Positions 38,961-48,299 of a stretch of 64,000 nucleotides of DNA are shown in pieces. Each line of letters starts with the position of its first letter. Within the stretch, counting starts at the first letter, position 1. Origin of the DNA: Streptomyces netropsis (GTDB lineage: Bacteria; Actinomycetota; Actinomycetes; Streptomycetales; Streptomycetaceae); the NCBI RefSeq assembly GCF_014203545.1, contig NZ_JACHJG010000001.1, forward strand, positions 186,001 through 250,000, in the 5' to 3' direction. Below the pieces are notes generated by a model, which did no database searches, had not been told where the DNA came from, and worked only from the letters and a program-made list of their open reading frames with translations. A program made the position numbers and the translations under genes.

Positions 38961-40337
38961 TCACTTCTTGACGCGAACCGTCTTGGTGGAGCGGGTTTCC
39001 AGCGTCATCTGCGCCTCCGCCGAGACCTTCGCCTTCAGCCGCACAGTACCCGCCGCCGCGTCCACGACGTCCACGACCTTCGCGAGCAGTTTCGCGGTGT
39101 CATCGTTACCCGAACGGCTGGCCAATTGCACGGCCCGCCCCAGTTTCGCCGTGGCGCCGTCCAGGTCCCCCGACTTGCGCAGCTCCAGGCCCTGTTGGAT
39201 GACCCGGGCCAGTTCTGCCTGGCCGGTGTAGTGGGCGACCTGCGCGTTGATGGAGGTCGACGCCGCCAGATCGTCCGTCCACACCGCCCGTACGAGCCCC
39301 TGCGCGAGCACCTGCGGCGGCGAGCCGTCCGGCGCGGGCAGCACGAGGGAGACCCGCGCGGCGAGCATCTCCTGTCCCACCTCGGCGTTCGGCACTCGAA
39401 CGCACACGTGGTAGTCCCGCGACTCGTCGCCCCACGAGCCGGTGGGGTAGTCGCCCGCGCGCGGCCCGGCCTCGGTGCGGCGGCCGGTCAAGTCCTCCAC
39501 CGTCGGTGCCACTTGCTTGACGAACCGCACCTCGGCGCCCAGCGGGGTCCACAGCCGCAGGGAGACGTCCGCGATCTCCTTGCCCATGACGGACTCCATC
39601 ATTCCGGTGAAGTCCGCGGCCAGGCCGGCCGGGTCGGCGACGATGTCGGCGGTGCCCAGGAGCGCCGACGCGATGCCGGTGACCTCCTTGACCTCCCAGT
39701 CCGTCCCCACGCCCCGGGCGTCACAGGTGAACCGGCCCGCGCACGCCTCCAGTGTCGTCAGCAGCTCTTTGGGGCCCTCGTGTTCGTTGCGGCCGTCGGT
39801 GAGCAGGATGCCGTGACGTATCGCCGCGTCCGAGGAGGCGAGCAGCTTGTCGGCGAGGCGCAGCCAGGTGCCGATGGCGGTGCCGCCGCTCGCGTTGATC
39901 TTGCGCAGGGCCTCCTTGGCCTGGCCGCGGGTGGTGGCGTCCGCCACCGCGAGCCGGCCGCCGCCGGGGTAGATCTCCTTCGCCTGGTGGGTGCCGGAGA
40001 CGACGGCGAAGGCGACGCCGTCGCGCAAGGTGTCGATGGCGGCGGCGGTGGCGTCCCGGGCGTTGCGCATCTTGGTGGGCGGGTACTCCATCGACCCGGA
40101 GGAGTCGACCATGATGACGACGGCCGCGTCCGGGGCCGCCGCGGGAAAGGACCCCGAGGGCGAGGACGAGGGCGAGGAGGAAGCGAAGGCCGGCACGGGC
40201 GTCTCTCCGGTGGTGCCGCCGCCGGTGGCGGTGACCGTGACGATCGCATTGACCTCACGGCCGCCCTCGGGCAGATGCGTGTTCTGGTAGACCTCGGCAG
40301 AGAACCGGGGCACGCGCGGCTTGGAGAAATTCGCCAT
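38961..40337 (-). CDS. von Willebrand factor A (VWA) domain protein
   Basis: 458 residues. The VWA domain (about 75-260) has an intact MIDAS: VDSSGSM (DxSxS), the Thr in ASGGTAIGTW and ILLTDGRNEHEG. The N-terminal 60 residues (FSAEVYQNTHLPEGGREVNAIVTV) resemble the strand region of TerY-like or phosphorylation-linked VWA proteins. The C-terminal part is helical with DLAASTSINAQVAHYTGQAELA. There is no signal peptide, so it acts in the cytosol as a metal-dependent scaffold. ATG 40337 (MANFSKPRVP) has GGAG upstream; an earlier GTG/ATG frame lacks a good site. Confidence 0.88.
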   Translation of the reverse strand: MANFSKPRVPRFSAEVYQNTHLPEGGREVNAIVTVTATGGGTTGETPVPAFASSSPSSSPSGSFPAAAPDAAVVIMVDSSGSMEYPPTKMRNARDATAAAIDTLRDGVAFAVVSGTHQAKEIYPGGGRLAVADATTRGQAKEALRKINASGGTAIGTWLRLADKLLASSDAAIRHGILLTDGRNEHEGPKELLTTLEACAGRFTCDARGVGTDWEVKEVTGIASALLGTADIVADPAGLAADFTGMMESVMGKEIADVSLRLWTPLGAEVRFVKQVAPTVEDLTGRRTEAGPRAGDYPTGSWGDESRDYHVCVRVPNAEVGQEMLAARVSLVLPAPDGSPPQVLAQGLVRAVWTDDLAASTSINAQVAHYTGQAELARVIQQGLELRKSGDLDGATAKLGRAVQLASRSGNDDTAKLLAKVVDVVDAAAGTVRLKAKVSAEAQMTLETRSTKTVRVKK

Positions 40338-40426
40338 CGGATCCGCTCCTTCGTTCCACGTGGACACATGGACGGGCGGACAGGCGCGCCGGTGCCCCGA
40401 AGTGACACCGGCGTGCGATCCCCCCC

Positions 40427-40464
40427 TGGGGGCCCCTCCCAGCGGTAGCTGGGGGAGCTTTGGG
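40427..40464 (-). repeat. intergenic palindromic repeat, copy 2
   Basis: The inverse complement reads CTCCCCCAGCTACCGCTGGG then AGGGGCCCC, matching the copy at 9932-9967 except for two or three bases. It fills much of the 130-base gap between the PP2C and VWA genes. The short CCCCTGGGGG palindrome at its left end could form a terminator. Confidence 0.6.
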
Positions 40465-40467
40465 CCG

Positions 40468-41799
40468 TCAGGCCGATCCTGCCCCTTCCGACGGGGTGGG
40501 GAACGGCAGGATCGCCACTGTTACGTTGTCGTGGCCCCCTCCGTCCAGGGCGTGACCCAGCAGATGGCGTGCGCACTCCAGCGGCCGCGAGCGGGCGTCC
40601 GGCGGCACGACCGCGGCCATCTGCTCGGCGGATTCCGCGTAGTTCCACAGTCCGTCGGTGCACACCACGACCACGCCCGGCCGGTCGGGGTGGAAGGAGG
40701 CGGTGTGCGGTTCGATCTCGTACGCGTCCGCGCCGAGCCAGCCGGTGATGGCGTGCGCGCGCTCGTCGGCGTACGCCTCGGCCTCGGACATGAGGCCCGC
40801 CGCGACCATCTGGGCGGCCCACGAGTCGTCCTCGGTGAGCCGGGCGGGCTGGGTGGCGCGGTCGTCCGGCACCCAGTACGCCCGGCTGTCGCCGATCCAG
40901 CCGACGGTCAGCAGGTCGCCGGTGACGACCGCGCTCACGATCGTGCAGGCCGGGGCGTTCTCCTGGCGGTGCTGGTCGTGCTCGCGCGGCCGGTGGCCGG
41001 GCGCGGCGAGGGCGGCCACGGCCTCGGCGGCCCGCAGGATCGCCTCGTGGGTGGCCTCCCTCGGGGGCGTGCCCAGCGGCAGGGCCGTCATCAGCGTCTC
41101 GCGCGCGGCCAGGACGGCCGCGGCGGACGCCTCGTCGGGGCGGGTCGCGGACGACACCCCGTCGCTGACGACGGCGATGACGGCCGTGCCGCCGTCGCCC
41201 TGGGCCGTGGTGGACACGGCGTACGCGTCCTCGTTCCGGTGGTGGCGCAGGCCCCGGTCGCTGACCGCCGCGACGCCTGCCGACTCGTGCTCCATGTGAT
41301 CCCGTTCGCGCGGCTGTGCATGCCCGCAGTGTTCGCAGTACCCGTCTTTGTCGATCATCCCCGCCCGGCAGGCCCCGCAGGTCCGGCCGGTGCCGGGACA
41401 CGCCGGGCCCGAGCCCGGGGCGGCCGTCGGGCCGCCGTGCGCCTGGGCCGGCACCCCGGCCGGCACCCCGGCCGGCGCGTCGGTGGCGCGCGGGTCGGGG
41501 ACGGTGTCGTGGCCGGGTGCCCGCCCGGGCCCGGCCGGCCCGGGGTGCGGCCCGGTGGCCGGCCGGGCCGCGGGGTCCGTACGGCCGGCCGGGCCCGGGG
41601 CGGCGAGGCGGTAGTCCCCTTCTTCGGGTCCCCCGTGCTCCGGCCGCAGCCGTGCCGCGACGGGCCCCGCGCCGTCCCGCGCGGGGGGCAGCGCCGAGAG
41701 GTCCGCACCGCAGCGGCCGCAGAAATTGTCGGCCGGCTCCAGGGGCTCGTCGCAGGCGGGGCACACCGTCAGCTGTGGGGGTTGCGGCAGTTGCGACAT
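40468..41799 (-). CDS. PP2C-type protein phosphatase with N-terminal zinc ribbons
   Basis: 443 residues. Two Cys4-like knuckles come first (CPACDEPLEPADNFCGRCG and CGACRAGMIDKDGYCEHCG), separated by a Pro/Gly/Ala-rich segment. The PP2C domain (about 195-435) has the metal-binding aspartates in HHRNEDAYAV, VVSDGVSS, VCTDGLWNYAE and GGHDNVTVAIL, plus GWIGDSRAYW. It should remove phosphate from Ser/Thr. Its ATG lies 3 bases after the PknG stop, so kinase and phosphatase are made together. Confidence 0.92.
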   Translation of the reverse strand: MSQLPQPPQLTVCPACDEPLEPADNFCGRCGADLSALPPARDGAGPVAARLRPEHGGPEEGDYRLAAPGPAGRTDPAARPATGPHPGPAGPGRAPGHDTVPDPRATDAPAGVPAGVPAQAHGGPTAAPGSGPACPGTGRTCGACRAGMIDKDGYCEHCGHAQPRERDHMEHESAGVAAVSDRGLRHHRNEDAYAVSTTAQGDGGTAVIAVVSDGVSSATRPDEASAAAVLAARETLMTALPLGTPPREATHEAILRAAEAVAALAAPGHRPREHDQHRQENAPACTIVSAVVTGDLLTVGWIGDSRAYWVPDDRATQPARLTEDDSWAAQMVAAGLMSEAEAYADERAHAITGWLGADAYEIEPHTASFHPDRPGVVVVCTDGLWNYAESAEQMAAVVPPDARSRPLECARHLLGHALDGGGHDNVTVAILPFPTPSEGAGSA

Positions 41800-41802
41800 C
41801 GA

Positions 41803-44451
41803 TCACACCCATGTCCTGGGGCGGAAACGGTTGGCCCGTTCCACCAGTTCGATCCTTTCGTCACCGCGCTGGGCGAGCCGGGCGAGCACGCGGTACGAGC
41901 GTTCCAGCCCGAAGCGCAGCCCCCGCTCGTCCAGGTCGCTGCCGAGCAGCGTGCGCGGGCCCGGTGGCGCGCCGGGGCCGCCCGGGGCGCCACGGCTGCC
42001 GGACAGCACCCAGTCCAGCGCGCTGCCCAGCACTTCCGTGGAGAGCTGTTCGCGGCGCACCGCGTCCAGGCCGAAGTCCGCGAGCCGCTCCACCTGCCCG
42101 GCGGCGGCCGTGAGGTCGTCCAGCAGCGCGTCCTGGGCGTGGCGCTGCCGCAGCCGGGCCCGGACCGCCGCGACGCGCGCCGCCGTGTAGTGGATGGAGG
42201 CTTCCGGTACGGACTCCAGGGTCCGTACCGCGCCCGTACGGTCCCCGGCGGCGAGGCGCACGCGGGCCAGCGCGAAGGCCGCGCTGACGAAGCTCGGGTC
42301 CGTCGTCCACACCAGGCGGTAGTACTCGGCGGCGTTGTCGAGCTGGCCGAGCACCTCGGCGCAGATCCCGAGGGCCAGCTTCGGGGCGGGTTCGCCCGGG
42401 AACGCGTCGTAGACGGCGTCGAAGGACAGCGCGGCGATCTCGTTGCGCCCGGAGGCGAGCGCGTGCAGCCCGCGGTACCAGACGACCCGCCAGTCGTCGG
42501 GGTGCGCGGCGTCGAGCTCGGCGACGGCCCGCGCCGCCTGCTCCGTCTCGCCGAGTTCCAGCTGGGCGCGGAGCCGGCGCAGCCGCAGCTCCGGGGAGTC
42601 CGCGGGCGCGGCCTGGAGCGCCGCGTACACCTCGGCGGGCTGGGAGGCGAGCAGACCGGCGAGGAATCCCGCGTTGGGGTCGGCCGGGTCGACGAGGGGG
42701 ACCGGCAGGGCGAGGGCGGCGGCCCGGGCGTCGAGCGCGGCCCCCGAGGGGACCGCGGCGACCGGGCGGGCCCCGCCGGTCAGCGCGACCGTGGCGGTGG
42801 CCGTGCCTGCCGCGGGACCGGCCACGGACGGCTGTCCGGCGGGCAGGGCCGGCGGCGCGGGTGCCTTGGACCACAGGCGGCCGCGGTTCACCCGGCCGCC
42901 CAGCGTGGAGGTGACGTCGGACCGCTCCTCGAACAGCCGGGTGTCCACGACCCGCAGCTCCGGCCCGAACAGCGTGGACAGCGCGGGCCGCGGCCGTCCG
43001 GTCTGGAGCGCCACGACCTCCCGCAGCACGCCCGTCAGCTGGTCCGCCATCTCCGCGGCGGACGCGAACCGCCGCCCCGGGTCGGGGTCGGTGGCCCGGA
43101 CGAGCAGCCGGTAGAAGGATTCGTAGCGGGTGAAGACCTCGATGTGCTCGGGGTCGGGGAGCCGGTCCGCGAAGACGTTCGTGTAGCCCTGGAAGTCGAA
43201 GGTGAGCACGGCGAGGGTGCGCGCGACGGTGTAGAGGTCGGAGGCGACCGACGGGCCCAGCTCGGCGATCTCCGGGGCCTGGTAGCCGACCGTGCCGTAG
43301 ATCGCGCTGCTGTCGTCGTCCATCCGCCGGACCGCGCCCATGTCGATGAGTTTGAGCTGGTCCTGCTGCTGAATGGCGTTGTCGACCTTGAAGTCGCAGT
43401 AGAGCAGATTGCGGCTGTGCAGATGCCCGAGCGCCTCCAGCGCCTCGATGCCGTAGGCGCAGGCCTGCTCGACGGGCAGCGGGTCGCGGCGCCCGTCGGG
43501 CTGCCGCCGCTCGTTGGCGATCTCCTTGAGCGACTTGCCGCCGACGTACTCCATCACGATGTAGCCGTCGAGGCTGCCGGTCCGCTGGTCGAGGTGCTCG
43601 ACGAAGTTGTAGATGCGGACGATGTTGGAGTGCTCGATCTCCGCGAGGAAGCGCCGCTCGGAGAGGGCGACGGCGAGCGCGTCCTCGTCACCGGTGTCGA
43701 GCAGGCCCTTGAGGACCACCCAGCGGTCGGAGACCGCCCGGTCGACGGCGAGGTAGATCCAGCCGAGCCCGCCGTGTGCCAGACAGCCCGTCACCTCGTA
43801 CTGCCCGTGGACGACATCGCCCGGGTGCAGCTTCGGCACGAAGGAGTACGGGTGCCCGCACTTGGTGCAGAAGCCCTCGGTGCGCCCGGGGCGGTCGCCG
43901 CGCGAACGGCCGACCTGTGCGCCGCAGTCGCTCTTGCTGCAGAACCGCTTGCGCTCGGGCACCTCCGGGTTCGCCAGCACCGCCGCCCGGGGGTCCGGGC
44001 GCGGCACGCCGGGCATGGTGACCAGGCCCGCGCCCAGTTTGTTGCGCCCGGAGGCGGCGCCGGAGGAGTGCGAGCTGCGCACCGACACCGACTGGGACGC
44101 CGTGCCTTCGGAGCCCCCGGACAGCGACCGCGACAGCCGCCCCGAGACGGACCGGCGGGACCCCGACGACCGCGAGGAGCGTGACGAGGACCGCGAGGAG
44201 GCACCGGAGCCGGACGCCCCGGACCGCTCGGACGACTCCGACGGCACCGCCGCGAAGCCGCCGCCCGCGCCGGGGGAGCCGACGCGGCAGATGCCGGCCC
44301 GCCCGCCGCTCGTGACCCCCGTGGACGGCGAGGAGAGCGTCCCCACCGGGGTGACGACGGGCGCGAGCCCGCAGGTGTCGCAGTACCTCTCACCGCCGCC
44401 GACGTCCTCGTACGTCCCGGCACAGCCGGGCCGCTGGCAGGCGCTGTTCAT
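41803..44451 (-). CDS. pknG: PknG-type serine/threonine protein kinase with rubredoxin-like and TPR regions
   Basis: 882 residues, no membrane helix. Cys pairs CQRPGC / CDTCG (5-27) and CSKSDC / CTKCG (171-198) flank a Ser/Arg-rich linker and correspond to the PknG rubredoxin region. The kinase domain (about 215-480) has AHGGLGWIY, Lys248 in VLKGL, the catalytic LYCDFKVDN (Asp353, Asn358) and IDMG (Asp370), with a PknG-like shift from HRD to YCD. A helical TPR domain fills the last 300 residues. In mycobacteria PknG responds to Asp/Glu through GlnH and GlnX and phosphorylates GarA. It overlaps the coiled-coil gene by 4 bases. Confidence 0.92.
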   Translation of the reverse strand: MNSACQRPGCAGTYEDVGGGERYCDTCGLAPVVTPVGTLSSPSTGVTSGGRAGICRVGSPGAGGGFAAVPSESSERSGASGSGASSRSSSRSSRSSGSRRSVSGRLSRSLSGGSEGTASQSVSVRSSHSSGAASGRNKLGAGLVTMPGVPRPDPRAAVLANPEVPERKRFCSKSDCGAQVGRSRGDRPGRTEGFCTKCGHPYSFVPKLHPGDVVHGQYEVTGCLAHGGLGWIYLAVDRAVSDRWVVLKGLLDTGDEDALAVALSERRFLAEIEHSNIVRIYNFVEHLDQRTGSLDGYIVMEYVGGKSLKEIANERRQPDGRRDPLPVEQACAYGIEALEALGHLHSRNLLYCDFKVDNAIQQQDQLKLIDMGAVRRMDDDSSAIYGTVGYQAPEIAELGPSVASDLYTVARTLAVLTFDFQGYTNVFADRLPDPEHIEVFTRYESFYRLLVRATDPDPGRRFASAAEMADQLTGVLREVVALQTGRPRPALSTLFGPELRVVDTRLFEERSDVTSTLGGRVNRGRLWSKAPAPPALPAGQPSVAGPAAGTATATVALTGGARPVAAVPSGAALDARAAALALPVPLVDPADPNAGFLAGLLASQPAEVYAALQAAPADSPELRLRRLRAQLELGETEQAARAVAELDAAHPDDWRVVWYRGLHALASGRNEIAALSFDAVYDAFPGEPAPKLALGICAEVLGQLDNAAEYYRLVWTTDPSFVSAAFALARVRLAAGDRTGAVRTLESVPEASIHYTAARVAAVRARLRQRHAQDALLDDLTAAAGQVERLADFGLDAVRREQLSTEVLGSALDWVLSGSRGAPGGPGAPPGPRTLLGSDLDERGLRFGLERSYRVLARLAQRGDERIELVERANRFRPRTWV

Positions 44452-45773
44452 GATTCCCCCCTACGGTCGGTGGGCTCGTGCGCCGCGGCCCCCGCGGGCG
44501 GCGACAGCGTCTCGGCCACCGCCCGCTGATAGCGCAGCACGGCCTCCTCGGCGGCCATCAGATCGCACGGCGCGCTCCACAGCCTGCGGCGCGCGTCGTC
44601 GTACCGCTCGGTGAGGAAAGGGTCCTCCGCCAGTCCGTGCCGGGCGACCTTCGCCTTGTACGCGTCGAGGCGGCCGCGGAGTTCGGCCCGCACGGCCAGC
44701 GGCGCGGTCACCGCCGTCAACGACTCGCGGGCGCGCAGCAGCTCCTCCTCGGAGCGCTCCTCCAGGCTCTCCAGGAGCGGGGAGAGCCGGTGCCACTGGG
44801 CGCGCCGGCGCTGGTCGGCGGCGGCCGACAGCTGTTCGTACAGCGCGGTCGGCGGGCCGGAGACGGCGGGCACGTCGGACCCGGCGATCTTCGAGAGGAC
44901 CTCGACGCGGGCCTGCCGGGCCTCGTTCAGCGTGCGGTCCGCGCGGGAGAGCACGTCGCGCACCCGCATCAGCCGCTGCTCGGCGTCCTGCCGGACGTCG
45001 AGGACGGCCTCGATCTCGCGCCGCACCTCCTCCAGGGCGCGAGCCGCGCGGTCGTAGCGGGCGGTGTCCGGGCGGCCGCCGCCGGGCGCCGAGCTGGGCG
45101 AGGCGCCGTTCCAGAAGGCGAGCGGATCGGATATCACCTCGGCACGCAGCGAGGTCAGCTCGTGGGTGATCTGCTCCAGGTCGTCGCCGGAGGGGTGCTC
45201 GCCGGGCCGCACGCCCACCGAGTGGGCCAGGGAGCGGGTGCGCTGGAGCTCGGCGGCGAGCAGGTCGATCCGGGCGGGCAGCGCGGACCAGACGGCGTCG
45301 GCGGTGACGACCACGTCGAGCGCCTCCGCGTACCAGCCGTTCATCCGGTCGACCAGCTCGGTCAGGCTCAGCTGCTCGCTGAGCCGCGCGGCGGCGGGAG
45401 CGAGGGCGGGGGCGAGGGCCAGGGTGCCGCCGCCGGGCAGGGTGACACCGGAGCCGCGCAGCAGGTCGGTGAGTTCGGTCAGCTCGCCCTGGGTGGGCCA
45501 GCGGCGGCGGGCACGCAGCTCGCGGGCGGTGGTCAGGACGTCGGTGTAGACGTCGAAGTGCGTCCACAGCCGGGTGATGAGCTGCTCGGCGACCGCCCAC
45601 CGGCTCTTGGTGACACCGGTCAGCTCGGCGCCCTCCAGGAGACGGCGGCCGGCGTGGTCCTGGAGGGCGAGCAGCGAGGATTCGACGGCCTCGTGCTCAG
45701 CGCCCAGTCTCGCCAACGCACGGTCCACCTCCTCGCGGCTCAAGGCCGGCCCGGTGGGCCCCGCGACCGCCAT
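44448..45773 (-). CDS. coiled-coil helical protein of the PknG locus, unknown function
   Basis: 441 residues, almost entirely helical, with heptad-like stretches (REEVDRALARLGAEHEAVESS, RRLMRVRDVLSRADRTLNEARQARVEVL-type and LLESLEERSEEELLRARES). There is no signal peptide, membrane helix or catalytic motif. ATG 45773 was chosen because upstream codons are Arg-rich and unlike protein. It sits between glnH and pknG and overlaps pknG by 4 bases, so a scaffold or adaptor joining the sensor to the kinase is plausible. Inference from position only. Confidence 0.75.
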   Translation of the reverse strand: MAVAGPTGPALSREEVDRALARLGAEHEAVESSLLALQDHAGRRLLEGAELTGVTKSRWAVAEQLITRLWTHFDVYTDVLTTARELRARRRWPTQGELTELTDLLRGSGVTLPGGGTLALAPALAPAAARLSEQLSLTELVDRMNGWYAEALDVVVTADAVWSALPARIDLLAAELQRTRSLAHSVGVRPGEHPSGDDLEQITHELTSLRAEVISDPLAFWNGASPSSAPGGGRPDTARYDRAARALEEVRREIEAVLDVRQDAEQRLMRVRDVLSRADRTLNEARQARVEVLSKIAGSDVPAVSGPPTALYEQLSAAADQRRRAQWHRLSPLLESLEERSEEELLRARESLTAVTAPLAVRAELRGRLDAYKAKVARHGLAEDPFLTERYDDARRRLWSAPCDLMAAEEAVLRYQRAVAETLSPPAGAAAHEPTDRRGES

Positions 45774-45912
45774 CGATCCCCTCTCCTGTCCGCGGCCCGT
45801 GCCGCGTACGTCCGCTGCTGCTCCCACCCTCGCGGGGATGCTCCCCCGAAGGCGTCCGGTCCGTGTCCTCCGGCCGGCGGTTCCCTTCCGACTCCTGTGC
45901 TCGTCGCGCCTG

Positions 45913-46923
45913 TCAGTCCTTGTACTTGGGCACCGGCGGGCCGGGGATTCCCGGGAGTTCGTGGGCGAGCCACTTCTCGTAGGCCCGCATCCACGCACTG
46001 GCGGTGCCGCCGCGGCGGTACTCCTCCAGAACCTCGTTGACCCGGCGTACCAGGTCGGCGTCCCGGAGATTCATCGCCACGCCGTACGGTTCGGTGGTGA
46101 ACGGTTTACCGACGAGTCGCAGCGACGGGTCCTGGGCCGCCTGCCCGGCCGCCAGGGCGTTGTCGGTGATCACCGCGTCCACCCGGCCGAGTTGGAGCCG
46201 CACCAGGCAGTCGAGCTGATTGGGCACGGTCAGCACCGAGGCGCCGTGCGATTCGTCGGTCAGCTCGCTCTCCCCCGTGGATCCCTTGGCCGTACAGACC
46301 TTCTTCCCCTTCAAAGTGTCGTCGAATGCCTTGATCGGTGAGTCTTTGGGGGCCAGCACCTGCTGACCCGCCTCGAAATAGGCCGTGGAGAAGGCGACTT
46401 GTTTGATCCGGTCACAGTTGATGGTCATCGTGCGGGCGATGATGTCCACCTTGCCCTTTTCCAGGGCGGGTATGCGCTGGTTCGTGGGTATCGCGAGAAA
46501 GGTGACCTTGTCGGCGTCGCCCAGGATGGCCTTGGCGATGGCCCGTACGAGGTCGATGTCGAAGCCGCTCAGCCGGCCGTTGGCCGGGTCGCGGTAGCCC
46601 CAGCGGAAGCTGTTCTGGTCGACGCCCGCGATCAGCCACCCGCGGTTCTTGATGCGCTGCACGGCCGTGCCGTCCGTGCCGCCCGCGGGCCGGAGGCTGG
46701 CCTCGGGGTCCTGGCACTTCGCCGCGGCCGCCGGGACCCGGGGGCCGGCCGCCGCCCGGTCCACCGGGCCCTCGCCGCCCCGGGTGCCGTCGGTCCCGGC
46801 CGGGCCGGGCACCAGCAGCGCCGCCGTCGCGGCCAGTGCGCACACGGCCGCCGTCACGGCCGTCACGACCACCCCGCGCCGGGCTCCGTATCGTGTCGTC
46901 AACGCCCCGCCTCCCCGCGTCAT
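45913..46923 (-). CDS. glnH: membrane-anchored amino-acid-binding protein, GlnH-like
   Basis: 336 residues. A basic start, a hydrophobic segment (about 20-42) and no true lipobox (the only nearby Cys is in AAVCAL) suggest an uncleaved anchor. The rest is a family-3 solute-binding fold: GWLIAGVDQNSFRWGYRD, LSGFDIDLVRAIAKAI, ARTMTINCDRIKQVAFS and KKVCTAKGSTGESEL, as in glutamate/aspartate binders. No permease or ATPase gene is near, so it is a sensor subunit, not a transporter. It overlaps the GlnX-like gene by 4 bases (ATGA), as in the mycobacterial glnX-glnH-pknG operon. Confidence 0.85.
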   Translation of the reverse strand: MTRGGGALTTRYGARRGVVVTAVTAAVCALAATAALLVPGPAGTDGTRGGEGPVDRAAAGPRVPAAAAKCQDPEASLRPAGGTDGTAVQRIKNRGWLIAGVDQNSFRWGYRDPANGRLSGFDIDLVRAIAKAILGDADKVTFLAIPTNQRIPALEKGKVDIIARTMTINCDRIKQVAFSTAYFEAGQQVLAPKDSPIKAFDDTLKGKKVCTAKGSTGESELTDESHGASVLTVPNQLDCLVRLQLGRVDAVITDNALAAGQAAQDPSLRLVGKPFTTEPYGVAMNLRDADLVRRVNEVLEEYRRGGTASAWMRAYEKWLAHELPGIPGPPVPKYKD

Positions 46924-48299
46924 CGGTACTCCGACAGCCTGCGGCCGATGCCGAGCACCGCGCCCGCCGCCCCCAGCACGGCCAGCACGGCGGCGCCGGC
47001 CGTCAGCCCGGCGAGCGCCCCGCGCCCGTCGTCCGCCGCGCGGCGGAACTCGCCCTGCTCGTGGGTCAGCGCCCGGCGCAGCGCGTCGTCCACCCGGTCG
47101 AAGGACTCGCCCGTGCTGCCCCGCTCGCCGATCACCTTCGGCAGGGCCCGTTCGTAGTTCCCGCCGTCGTCGGCGGTGCGGGCCTCGCCGTGCCGCTGCT
47201 GCCACCGGCGGACGTCCTCGATCGCCTTGTCGACCGGGTCGCCGCCCGCGGAGTCGTCGGCGAGCGACCGGGCCCGCTCCAGCAGGGTGCCGCGCTCGGG
47301 TCCGCCCCGGTCGCCGCCGACGAGCCGGCGCATGCCCGCGCGGTAGCTCGCCTCGTAGGCGTCGTCGCCGCCGGGGGTGAGCACGGCGCCGCGTGCCACG
47401 AGGGTGAGGTTCTCGTCGCCCCGGGCCTGGAGGGAGGCGATGCGGGCCTCGTTGAGCACTTGGAGGGACTTGGCGCCGTGCGCGTAGGAGTCCTCCAGCT
47501 CCGCGCGGGCCACGCCGTGCCCGACGACCAGCCACAGCAGCACCACCGTGGTGGCGGCACTCGCGCCGAGCAGACCGTGGTTGAAGACGCGGTTGGTGCG
47601 CAGGTACTCGCGGCGCTGGGCCCAGCCGAGCGCCGCGAGGGCCAGCACGCCGGTGCCGAGGGCGGCCCAGGGCCAGCGCTCGGCGTCGTCGTAGTCCGAG
47701 CCGAGCCGGCCGGTCTCCGCCTCGTAGAGCCGGCGGGCGGCGGGCAGCAGCTCCTCGCGCATGCGGTCGCTCGCGTAGCGCAGATAGGCGCCGCCGAGCG
47801 GGAGTCCCTGACGGTTGTTGGCGCGGGCCGACTCCACCAGACCGGTGTATTGCGGAAGTTGTTCGTTGAGCTTCGCTATCTGTTCGCGTGCGGAGGCCGA
47901 GCCCTTGGTGTTGGCCGCGGCCTTCACCAGCAGCTCGGACGCGACGGCGATGTCCTTCTCGTATCTCTGCCGGACCGCGCGCGGCTCCTGGCCGCCCGCG
48001 AGGAAGCCGCTGGCGGCGGTGGTGTCGGCGTCGGCGAGCGAGCGGTAGATGTCCGCGGCGTCGGCGCTCAGCGGCTGGCTGTTGCCGACCACGGCGTCCG
48101 AGGCCGCCGCCCGGTCGTCGACCTGCCAGGCGGTGACCGCCCCGAAGACGATCAGCAGTCCGGCCAGCACCGCCCCGATGCCGCGCAGCCGCCCCGGCTC
48201 GGTGATCGCCGCGGCCCGCAGTCGGTCGAGCCCCTCGCGCCATGCCGTACGCCCGGGTCCGGGACCCGGGGTGCCGGCGGTCGGCTGCGGGTATGACAC
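46920..48299 (-). CDS. glnX: GlnX-like membrane sensor
   Basis: 459 residues with four membrane helices: about 40-60, two close ones in the middle (WPWAALGTGVLALAALGW and GASAATTVVLLWLVVGHG), and one at the end (428-452). Two extracytoplasmic helical loops (62-200 and 265-425) look like four-helix-bundle sensor domains; the first starts SQPLSADAADIYRSLADAD. This is the GlnX plan, in which a partner binding protein (GlnH) docks outside and the signal passes to PknG. GTG 48299 has GGAGG 6 bases upstream. It is the first gene of the locus. Confidence 0.82.
   Translation of the reverse strand: MSYPQPTAGTPGPGPGRTAWREGLDRLRAAAITEPGRLRGIGAVLAGLLIVFGAVTAWQVDDRAAASDAVVGNSQPLSADAADIYRSLADADTTAASGFLAGGQEPRAVRQRYEKDIAVASELLVKAAANTKGSASAREQIAKLNEQLPQYTGLVESARANNRQGLPLGGAYLRYASDRMREELLPAARRLYEAETGRLGSDYDDAERWPWAALGTGVLALAALGWAQRREYLRTNRVFNHGLLGASAATTVVLLWLVVGHGVARAELEDSYAHGAKSLQVLNEARIASLQARGDENLTLVARGAVLTPGGDDAYEASYRAGMRRLVGGDRGGPERGTLLERARSLADDSAGGDPVDKAIEDVRRWQQRHGEARTADDGGNYERALPKVIGERGSTGESFDRVDDALRRALTHEQGEFRRAADDGRGALAGLTAGAAVLAVLGAAGAVLGIGRRLSEYR

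Noticed and set aside
40321..44184. 1287-codon plus-strand frame opposite PP2C and PknG
   Set aside because: Antisense of two genes with intact kinase and phosphatase motifs; no motif of its own.
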